The position numbers and the translations under genes were made by a program. Below are positions 7,663 to 13,518 of a DNA stretch of 13,518 nucleotides, one piece after another. The first letter of the stretch is position 1. Every line of letters starts with the position of its first letter. The DNA lies in the NCBI GenBank assembly GCA_027483745.1, contig JAIXTZ010000015.1:1-13518 (forward strand), read 5' to 3'. Source of the stretch: Lysobacteraceae bacterium (GTDB taxonomy: Bacteria; Pseudomonadota; Gammaproteobacteria; Xanthomonadales; Xanthomonadaceae). Under the pieces are notes generated by a model. It saw only the letters and a list, made by a program, of their open reading frames with translations. It ran no database searches and was not told the DNA's origin.

Positions 7663-8677
7663 AGGTCGGACGTCCCCGCGCAACGGCTTGGCGGAGGCCC
7701 TGCAGGCCCGCTGGTACGGTGGGGGCGTGCCGGGTGGGGCGCTCGGTGCGATCGCCGCGGTGTACGGAGCGCTGATGCGCCTGCGCCGCTGGGCGTACCG
7801 CGTCGGAGCGGTACGCCAGTATCGCCTCGCGACGCCGGTGGTGGTGGTCGGCAACCGCACGGTCGGGGGGGCTGGGAAAACCCCGCTGGTGATCGCCCTC
7901 GTCGGCGCCCTGCGCGAACGCGGTTGGCGTCCCGGCGTGCTGAGTCGGGGTTACGGGCGCTCCGCGAAGGGACTGCGACGCGTGGAGGTGGACAGTGCGG
8001 CCGAGGACGTCGGCGACGAGCCGCTGCTGATCCGTCGCGCCACCGGCGTGCCGGTGGCGGTCGATGCCGACCGCATCGCCGCAGCGAACGCGCTTGTCGA
8101 TGCCGGTTGCGATGTTCTCGTTGCCGACGACGGGCTTCAGCACCTGCGGCTCGGCAGGGTGCTCGAGATCGAAGTGCAAGACGGGCGTGGGCTGGGCAAT
8201 GCCCGCGTACTGCCTGCGGGGCCGCTGCGCGAGCCGCTGCCGGCGCGAGCGGCCGATTTCCTCGTTGTGCATGGGCGAGCGACGCGTGGTGGAGACATTC
8301 CGATGCGTCTCGAGCTGGGGGAGGCCCGCCGCGTCGGCGACGGCGGCACGCTCCCGTGCCGGGCTCTGTCGACGTTCGCGGGTCCGGTGCATGCGGTGGC
8401 CGGTATCGGCCATCCCGCCCGGTTCTTCGCTGCCCTGCGCGACGCCGGGCTCACCGTGCTCGAACACCCGTTTCCCGACCACCACGCCTTCAGCCCCGCC
8501 GATTTCGCGGGGATGCGTGACGCGCCCGTGCTGATGACCGGCAAGGACGCGGTGAAGTGCCGTGATCTCGATCTGCCGGACGCCTGGGAGGTGCCGGTCA
8601 CGGCCGTGCTTCCCGCCGCGTTCATCGATGCCCTCGACCACCGTCTTCGCGAATCGCCCCGCCATGTCGATCCCTGA
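7655..8677 (+). CDS. lpxK: LpxK, tetraacyldisaccharide 4'-kinase
   Basis: A 340-residue protein (E. coli LpxK is 328) that phosphorylates the 4' position of the lipid A disaccharide precursor at the inner membrane, making lipid IVA. The N-terminus has the typical WYGGG...L..IYG-like region (about 20-45) that anchors it to the membrane. The P-loop GNRTVGGAGKT is at 66-76, followed by SRGYGR (97-102), DDGLQH (158-163), and NARVLPAGPLREPL (182-195). All are LpxK family landmarks. ATG 7655 overlaps the msbA stop by 8 bp; the open frame reaches 20 codons further back to ATG 7595 inside msbA, but the shorter form fits the family. No Shine-Dalgarno site is visible, suggesting translational coupling to msbA. 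It overlaps kdsB by 14 bp. Confidence 0.94.
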   Translation: MPEGRTSPRNGLAEALQARWYGGGVPGGALGAIAAVYGALMRLRRWAYRVGAVRQYRLATPVVVVGNRTVGGAGKTPLVIALVGALRERGWRPGVLSRGYGRSAKGLRRVEVDSAAEDVGDEPLLIRRATGVPVAVDADRIAAANALVDAGCDVLVADDGLQHLRLGRVLEIEVQDGRGLGNARVLPAGPLREPLPARAADFLVVHGRATRGGDIPMRLELGEARRVGDGGTLPCRALSTFAGPVHAVAGIGHPARFFAALRDAGLTVLEHPFPDHHAFSPADFAGMRDAPVLMTGKDAVKCRDLDLPDAWEVPVTAVLPAAFIDALDHRLRESPRHVDP

Positions 8678-9428
8678 GTTCATCGTCGCCGTCCCGGCGC
8701 GTTTTTCCGCTTCGCGCCTTCCCGGCAAGCCGCTGCGCCTGCTCGGTGGCGAGCCCATCGTCCGCCACGTCGTGCGCCGCGCGCTGGCGGCGGGCGCGGC
8801 CGAGGTGGTGCTGGCCACGGACGATGCCCGCATCGCCGACGCGGTGGCGGGCCTCGACGTCCGCGTGTGCATGACCCGCAGCGACCACCCCTCGGGTACC
8901 GATCGGCTCGCCGAATGCGCCCAGCAGTGCCGCTGGCCCGATGACGCGCTGGTGGTGAACCTGCAGGGCGACGAACCCTTCGCGCCGGTCGCGGCGCTGC
9001 AGTGCGTGGCGGCGACGCTGGCGGCCAGTGCCGCGCCGATGGCCACCTTGGCCAGCCCGATCACCGACACGGCGACGCTGTTCGACTCGAACGCGGTGAA
9101 GGTGGTCACCGACGATTCCGGTCATGCGCTGTACTTCAGTCGTGCCCCCATCCCGTGGAATCGCGACCGCTACGCGAGCGACCGCGTGACCGCGCCGGCC
9201 GCACCCTGCTTCCGCCACATCGGGCTCTACGCCTATCGCGCGGGCTTCCTGCGCGTCTTCCAGTCCCTGTCGCCGGGTCGGCTGGAGCGGCTCGAGGCCC
9301 TGGAGCAGTTGCGCGTGCTCGAGGCGGGGCACCGCATCGCCGTGGCCCTGAGCCCCGCGGCTTTCCCGCCGGGCATCGACACGGAAGACGATCTTTTGCG
9401 TGCCGAAGCCGCGCTACGGGACGCATAA
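8664..9428 (+). CDS. kdsB: KdsB, CMP-Kdo synthetase (3-deoxy-manno-octulosonate cytidylyltransferase)
   Basis: A 254-residue cytoplasmic enzyme of normal family length that activates Kdo with CTP, giving CMP-Kdo for addition to lipid A. Family signatures are in order: VAVPARFSASRLPGKPL (8-24), ATDDARI (51-57), RSDHPSGTDRLAE (72-84), VVNLQGDEPF (97-106, with a likely Mg-binding Asp D103), VKVVTD...ALYFSRAPIPW (145-165), RHIGLYAYRAGFL (184-196) and PPGIDTEDDL (235-244). The chosen ATG 8664 overlaps the lpxK stop by 14 bp; the frame is open for 34 more codons upstream but those lie inside lpxK and do not fit the family. No clear Shine-Dalgarno site is visible. Many gammaproteobacteria have a short Trm112/YcaR-family gene between lpxK and kdsB; here there is no room for one. 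Confidence 0.95.
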   Translation: MSIPEFIVAVPARFSASRLPGKPLRLLGGEPIVRHVVRRALAAGAAEVVLATDDARIADAVAGLDVRVCMTRSDHPSGTDRLAECAQQCRWPDDALVVNLQGDEPFAPVAALQCVAATLAASAAPMATLASPITDTATLFDSNAVKVVTDDSGHALYFSRAPIPWNRDRYASDRVTAPAAPCFRHIGLYAYRAGFLRVFQSLSPGRLERLEALEQLRVLEAGHRIAVALSPAAFPPGIDTEDDLLRAEAALRDA

Positions 9429-9449
9429 TCGACCCACTCCTCCAGGTGG
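9424..9449 (+). promoter_or_regulatory. Possible -10 element and Shine-Dalgarno site for the Trx-NHL gene
   Basis: CATAAT at 9424-9429, overlapping the kdsB stop, resembles a sigma-70 -10 box. No convincing -35 stands 16-18 bp upstream; TTGCGT at 9396-9401 is about 22 bp away. AGGTGG at 9444-9449 is 6 nt before ATG 9456 and supports that start. The 27-bp gap and a possible -10 suggest an internal promoter here, at low confidence. Confidence 0.35.
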
Positions 9450-9455
9450 TCCCGC

Positions 9456-10901
9456 ATGGCTTCGACCGCACCCTCCGGCCTCGCCCTGAGCATCGCGCCC
9501 GAGCTCGATCCCTCGATGACTTGGATCAACGCCGCGCCGATGACGCTCGCTGGCCTGCGCGGCCATCCGGTGGTGCTGCTGTTCTGGAACGCCGGGTCGG
9601 CGCATTGCCACAACGCCTTGCAGACGGTTGGCGCCTTGGCGTCGCGCTTCCGCGAGAGCGCGGCCTTCGTCGCCGTTCATGTGCCGAAGTTCGACCACGA
9701 GCGTGACGGCGCCATCGCGTGGGATGTTTTGCAGGGCGAAGGCGCGGCGCTTCCCCTGGTCAACGATGTCGAGTGCGCCGCTTGGCAGCAGTACGCCCTG
9801 AGCGCGTGGCCGACGGCCGTCCTGGTCGATGCGCAGGGCTTCATCCGCGAGCGTTTGGTCGGCGATCGCGCCATCGAGGGCCTGCAGCCAGCCCTCGAAG
9901 CCGAGATCGACGCCAACTTCCTCCGGTCGCCCGGCCATGTGGACACGCCACGCCTCGACACGTCCGGTGCGCGCAGCGCGTTGCTCGCACCGGCTGGGCT
10001 CGTCGCCAGCGCCTCGCGCCTCTACATCGCCGACACCGGCAACCACCGCATCCTCGAGTGCACGCACGACGGCCGCATCCTCCGCCGCATCGGCACCGGC
10101 AACCGGGATTTCGTCGATGGGCTTGCCGACGTCGCCGGGTTCAACGCGCCGCGCGGGCTGGCCCTGCTCCAGGACCGCCTCTACGTCGCCGATACGGGCA
10201 ACCATGCGATCCGCCGCATCAACATCCGCACCGGTGAAGTCGACACGTTGGTCGGCAACGGGAGAAGCGGCGATCCGGTGGCCGGCGTGCTGCGCTTCTC
10301 GAAAGACGCAAGCCTCGACCGGCCCTGGGGGCTGGCCGTGGCCGAGAACACGCTGCTCGTGACCTTGGCCGCCTCCCACCAGCTGTGGGCCATCGAGCTT
10401 GGCACGGTCACGCTGCGGCATGTCAGCGGCAGTGGCCGCTTCGGTGAGGACGAGGGTTCGGCTTCGGAAGCGACCTTCGCCCAGCCCACCGGCCTCGCCG
10501 TCCTGGGTGACCGTGCGTATGTCCTCGATGCGGCGGCGTCGGGGCTTCGCGAGGTGAAGCTCATCGACGGCAGTGTTCGCAACCTGTTTGGTCGCGGGCT
10601 CCTCGAGTTCGGGTTGAAGGATGGCGGGAGCCGCCAGGCGCTGATGCAGTACCCGACCGCCCTCGCTCTCCTCCCGAACGGGCAAGGCCTGTGGATCGCT
10701 GACACCGGAAATGGCGCGCTGCGCCGCTGGGTATCGCGCAATCAGGCCTTGACGACCGTGCCATTGCCTTCCGCACTGCATCGCCCGGGTGCGCTGGCGG
10801 CATGGCAGGGGCAGCTGTGGATCGCCGATGCCGGCAACCACTTGGTCTGGCGCTTCGATGGCGACACTGGCGAACTGCATCGCCTGCCGGTCGGCGAATG
10901 A
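9456..10901 (+). CDS. Thioredoxin-fold and NHL-repeat beta-propeller protein (NHLRC2-like)
   Basis: A 481-residue protein with two parts. Residues about 20-150 look like a thioredoxin/AhpC-TSA domain: a VVLLFWNAGSAHC strand and active-site region (39-51), and WPTAVLVDAQG (118-128) with the cis-proline P119. Residues about 175-478 hold six NHL-type repeats, seen as LYIADTGNH (189-197), LYVADTGNH (242-250), LLVTLAASH (300-308), AYVLDAAAS (354-362), LWIADTGNG (412-420) and LWIADAGNH (454-462), enough for a six-bladed propeller. This order is that of NHLRC2. The CxxC of thioredoxins reads SAHC (48-51), so the first, nucleophilic cysteine is absent; classic disulfide reductase activity is doubtful. 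No signal peptide is apparent, so a cytoplasmic place is likely. Substrate and role are unknown. Start ATG 9456 has AGGTGG 6 nt upstream. It overlaps uvrC by ATGA. Confidence 0.8.
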   Translation: MASTAPSGLALSIAPELDPSMTWINAAPMTLAGLRGHPVVLLFWNAGSAHCHNALQTVGALASRFRESAAFVAVHVPKFDHERDGAIAWDVLQGEGAALPLVNDVECAAWQQYALSAWPTAVLVDAQGFIRERLVGDRAIEGLQPALEAEIDANFLRSPGHVDTPRLDTSGARSALLAPAGLVASASRLYIADTGNHRILECTHDGRILRRIGTGNRDFVDGLADVAGFNAPRGLALLQDRLYVADTGNHAIRRINIRTGEVDTLVGNGRSGDPVAGVLRFSKDASLDRPWGLAVAENTLLVTLAASHQLWAIELGTVTLRHVSGSGRFGEDEGSASEATFAQPTGLAVLGDRAYVLDAAASGLREVKLIDGSVRNLFGRGLLEFGLKDGGSRQALMQYPTALALLPNGQGLWIADTGNGALRRWVSRNQALTTVPLPSALHRPGALAAWQGQLWIADAGNHLVWRFDGDTGELHRLPVGE

Positions 10902-12790
10902 GCGCCGCGCCGTCCGGCGCGGTTCCGGGCCCGGGCGTCGCGACGCCTGCCGCGCCACCCGAGCCCTTCGATCCCCGTGCGTTTGTCCGCGGCCTCACCA
11001 CGGCGCCGGGCGTCTACCGGATGTTCGACGCCGACGGCGGGGTCCTCTACGTGGGCAAGGCGGCGTCGTTGAAGAAGCGCGTCGGCAGCTACTTCAGCAA
11101 GCAGCACGCGCCTCGCATCGCCATGATGGTCTCGCGCATCGCCCGCATCGAGACCACGGTGACGCGCACGGCGAGCGAGGCCCTGATCCTCGAGAACCAG
11201 CTCATCAAGGCGTTGAAGCCTCGCTTCAACATCCTGATGCGCGACGACAAGAGCTACCCCTACGTGCTCCTCACGCAGGAGACGTGGCCGCGCTTGGCCT
11301 ACCACCGCGGCGCGCGCGCGCAGCCCGGCCGCTATTTCGGGCCCTACACCGGCGCACTCGCCGTGCGCGAGACGATGGACCTGATGTTCAAGCTGTTCCG
11401 GCTGCGGAGCTGCGAGGACAGCGTCTTCCGCAATCGCACGCGGCCGTGCCTGCAACACCAGATCGGCCGCTGCTCTGCGCCCTGCGTGGGCCTGGTGGCC
11501 GCGCCGGACTATGCCGATGCCGTGCGTCGCGTTGGGCTCTTCCTCGACGGTCGCAGTGACGACGTGGTGCGCGAGCTTGGGCAGTCGATGGAGAGTGCCA
11601 GTGCGGCGCTGGAGTTCGAGCGTGCGGCGGGGCTGCGCGACCAGATCGCCGCGATCCGAAAAGTGCAGGCGCGGCAGTACGTCGATGGCGATCGCCCCGA
11701 CCTCGACGTCCTCGCCTGCGTGCAGCAGGCTGGCGTGGCGGTCGTGCTGGTGCTGAGCTTCCGCGACGGCGTGAACCTCGGCACGGCCTCGCACCCGCTG
11801 CGGATCGACCGTGACGTCGCGGAAGGCGAAATCCTCGAAGCCTTCATCACCCAGCACTATGCGGCGCGCAAGCCGCCCCGCGAGATGGTGCTCAGCCATG
11901 CGCTCGACGATCCGGAAACCCTGGAGGCGGCGCTGGCCGAGCAGGCCGGGCACGCGGTGGAGATCAAGGCCAGCGTGCGCGGTGATCGCGCGCGCTACCT
12001 CGAGATGGCGGTGCGCAACGCGCACCTCGCGCTTGCCACCGAGCAGGCCACGCGCGCCAGCCAGCAGGCGCGCCTCGATGACCTGCAGCAGCTCCTGGGC
12101 CTGCCGGCGCCACCGCAGCGCATCGAGTGCTTCGACATCAGCCACACGATGGGCGAGGCGACCGTCGCCAGTAACGTGGTGTTCGGGCCGGAGGGCGCGC
12201 AGACGGCGAACTACCGGCGCTTCAACATCGCCGGCATCGAGCCCGGTGACGACTATGCCGCCATGCGCCAGGCGCTCTCGCGGCGCTTCAAGCGCGGGGT
12301 GGAGGAGGGCGTCTTGCCCGACCTCTTGCTGATCGACGGCGGCATGGGCCAGCTGCGGCAGGCCCTGGACGTGCTGGAGGAACTGGCCGTGCAGGGCGTG
12401 GCCGTGATCGGCGTGGCCAAGGGCGAGGCGCGCAAGGCCGGCGAGGAGCGACTGATCTTCCCCGACGGTCGCGAGTTGCGCCCCGGGGCGGCCTCCCCGG
12501 GCTTGCAGCTGGTGCAGCAGGCCCGTGACGAGGCGCACCGCTTCGCCATCACCGGGCATCGGAAGCGCCGCGCGAAAGCCCGCGATACCAGCCGGCTCGA
12601 GGATATCCCGGGCGTCGGGCCGCGCCGCCGCCAGGCCCTGCTGAAGCACTTCGGCGGCCTCAAGGGCCTCAAGGATGCGGGCATCGAGGACATCGCCCGG
12701 GCGGACGGCGTGAGTGCGGCCTTGGCCTCGCGCATCTATGCTTTCCTGCATGGCCTGCCCGACGAGGGCGGCGCAGGAGCCCCTACTTGA
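10898..12790 (+). CDS. uvrC: UvrC, excinuclease ABC subunit C
   Basis: A 630-residue nucleotide excision repair nuclease that, recruited by UvrB, cuts DNA on both sides of a lesion. The GIY-YIG domain shows GVYRMF (38-43), LYVGKA (50-55) and a likely catalytic glutamate E99. Four cysteines at 172, 184, 192 and 196 have the spacing (12, 8, 4) of the iron-sulfur site described for E. coli UvrC. The UVR motif lies near 220-255 (ESASAALEFERAAGLRDQI). The RNase H-like nuclease shows FDISH (412-416), LLLIDGGMGQ (477-486) and DEAHRFA (544-550). Two helix-hairpin-helix motifs close the protein (about 566-620, DIPGVGPRRRQALL). A Pro/Ala-rich tail of about 20 residues precedes the first domain; ATG 10898 is the only sensible start and overlaps the preceding stop by 4 bp. 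Upstream in-frame codons to 10802 lie in the NHL gene. Confidence 0.96.
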   Translation: MSAAPSGAVPGPGVATPAAPPEPFDPRAFVRGLTTAPGVYRMFDADGGVLYVGKAASLKKRVGSYFSKQHAPRIAMMVSRIARIETTVTRTASEALILENQLIKALKPRFNILMRDDKSYPYVLLTQETWPRLAYHRGARAQPGRYFGPYTGALAVRETMDLMFKLFRLRSCEDSVFRNRTRPCLQHQIGRCSAPCVGLVAAPDYADAVRRVGLFLDGRSDDVVRELGQSMESASAALEFERAAGLRDQIAAIRKVQARQYVDGDRPDLDVLACVQQAGVAVVLVLSFRDGVNLGTASHPLRIDRDVAEGEILEAFITQHYAARKPPREMVLSHALDDPETLEAALAEQAGHAVEIKASVRGDRARYLEMAVRNAHLALATEQATRASQQARLDDLQQLLGLPAPPQRIECFDISHTMGEATVASNVVFGPEGAQTANYRRFNIAGIEPGDDYAAMRQALSRRFKRGVEEGVLPDLLLIDGGMGQLRQALDVLEELAVQGVAVIGVAKGEARKAGEERLIFPDGRELRPGAASPGLQLVQQARDEAHRFAITGHRKRRAKARDTSRLEDIPGVGPRRRQALLKHFGGLKGLKDAGIEDIARADGVSAALASRIYAFLHGLPDEGGAGAPT

Positions 12791-13368
12791 CGCTGACGAT
12801 CCCCACCGCGCTCACGCTTTTCCGCATCGTCCTGATCCCGGTGATGGTGATCGTGTTCTATTCCTCGATGGAGAACGCGCGCTTCTGGGCCGCCGTGATC
12901 TTCACCGTGGGCGCCCTGACCGACTGGCTCGACGGTTGGATTGCGCGGCGCTTCAACATGTACTCCGCGTTCGGCGCCTTCCTCGATCCGGTCGCCGACA
13001 AGCTGGCTGTCGCCGCGGCGCTGTTCATCGTCGTGCAGGCGCATCCGACCATCTGGCTCACCTTGCTGTCGGCGGTGATCGTCGGCCGCGAAATCACCAT
13101 CTCCGCCTTGCGCGAGTGGATGGCGGAGATCGGCGCACGCGGCGCGGTCGCGGTGGCCTGGGTCGGCAAGCTCAAGACGATCGTCCAGATGGTCGCCATC
13201 GTCGCGTTGCTGATCGGCCCGACCCTGTGGTTGGGGCCACACCTGCCGGCGCTGCCTGCCCAAGCCCTCGGCGAGTGGCTTTTGGCGCTCGCCGCGGCGT
13301 TGACGCTGTGGTCCGGTGCCGATTACCTTCGCGCCGCGTGGCCGTCTTTCGCTCGGGATGGGCGCTGA
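12787..13368 (+). CDS. pgsA: PgsA, CDP-diacylglycerol-glycerol-3-phosphate 3-phosphatidyltransferase
   Basis: A 193-residue inner-membrane enzyme that makes phosphatidylglycerol phosphate, the committed step to phosphatidylglycerol and cardiolipin. The CDP-alcohol phosphotransferase signature DxxDGxxAR-x8-GxxxDxxxD is complete: D46, D49, G50, A53, R54, G63, D67 and D71. The N-terminal TIPTALTLFRIVLIPVM is typical, as is VGREITISALREWMA (99-113). Several hydrophobic helices cover the rest. The start is TTG 12787, overlapping the uvrC stop in TTGA; no ATG or GTG is available before the conserved N-terminus, so a TTG start is well supported. This close uvrC-pgsA pairing and the tRNA-Gly gene after it match the E. 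coli arrangement. Confidence 0.95.
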   Translation: MTLTIPTALTLFRIVLIPVMVIVFYSSMENARFWAAVIFTVGALTDWLDGWIARRFNMYSAFGAFLDPVADKLAVAAALFIVVQAHPTIWLTLLSAVIVGREITISALREWMAEIGARGAVAVAWVGKLKTIVQMVAIVALLIGPTLWLGPHLPALPAQALGEWLLALAAALTLWSGADYLRAAWPSFARDGR

Positions 13369-13407
13369 ACGGCGCCGGCCCGAACCACGGCGATACGCTT
13401 CACGGTG

Positions 13408-13442
13408 TTGACATCGTCGTCGGAATCGCCATAATGTGCGTC
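13408..13442 (+). promoter_or_regulatory. Sigma-70 promoter of the tRNA-Gly gene
   Basis: A perfect -35 TTGACA (13408-13413) is followed after 16 bp by a -10 CATAAT (13430-13435; consensus TATAAT). The segment after the -10, GTGCGTC (13436-13442), is G/C-rich, as in stringently controlled stable RNA promoters. Transcription should start near 13442-13443, leaving a leader of only about 6-7 nt before the tRNA. This is the strongest promoter visible in the window. Confidence 0.85.
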
Positions 13443-13448
13443 TCCGGT

Positions 13449-13518
<70 letters not shown>

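Noticed and set aside
13361..13376. Inverted repeat GGCGC/GCGCC around the pgsA stop codon as a terminator
   Set aside because: Only a 5-bp stem with the stop codon in the loop and no T-tract afterwards; not enough for a rho-independent terminator.

Overview
The window looks like a high-GC gammaproteobacterial chromosome, most likely of the Xanthomonadales/Lysobacterales type. Every recognisable gene is on the + strand, packed stop-to-start, with heavy G/C use at third codon positions. The lineage call is inference from gene order and codon use; there is no rRNA or other clade marker in view. I see no mobile element, CRISPR array, prophage or obvious foreign island. The longest gene-free stretch is 87 bp.

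Layout. (1) Positions 1-4760: the 3' end of sdhE (flavinylation factor), a ygfX/cptA-like membrane protein started from a TTG inside sdhE, a LolC/LolE-family permease and its LolD ATPase (lipoprotein release to LolA), and comEC (DNA uptake channel). (2) Positions 4848-9428: an ExbB/ExbD proton-channel pair, then msbA, lpxK and kdsB, i.e. lipid A flipping, lipid A 4'-phosphorylation and CMP-Kdo synthesis. (3) Positions 9456-13368: a thioredoxin-fold plus NHL beta-propeller protein, uvrC (nucleotide excision repair) and pgsA (phosphatidylglycerophosphate synthase). (4) Positions 13449-13518: a tRNA-Gly(GCC) gene cut by the window end, behind a near-consensus sigma-70 promoter. The order uvrC-pgsA-tRNA-Gly matches E. 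coli uvrC-pgsA-glyW.

The genes probably form two or three transcription units. Junctions overlap by 4 bp (NTGA type, four times), 8 bp (twice) or 14 bp (once), which suggests translational coupling. The common theme is building the cell envelope (lipoproteins, LPS, phospholipid), with DNA uptake and repair genes embedded.

Most of the window is ordinary core genome. The points most worth a second look are: a ComEC whose C-terminal metallo-beta-lactamase domain has lost all recognisable metal ligands; a Trx-NHL protein coupled to uvrC whose CxxC motif is SxxC; a lone Lol permease that carries both LolC-like and LolE-like sequence features (LolF-like); and an ExbBD pair without TonB placed directly before msbA. 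I found nothing I would call a wholly new system.
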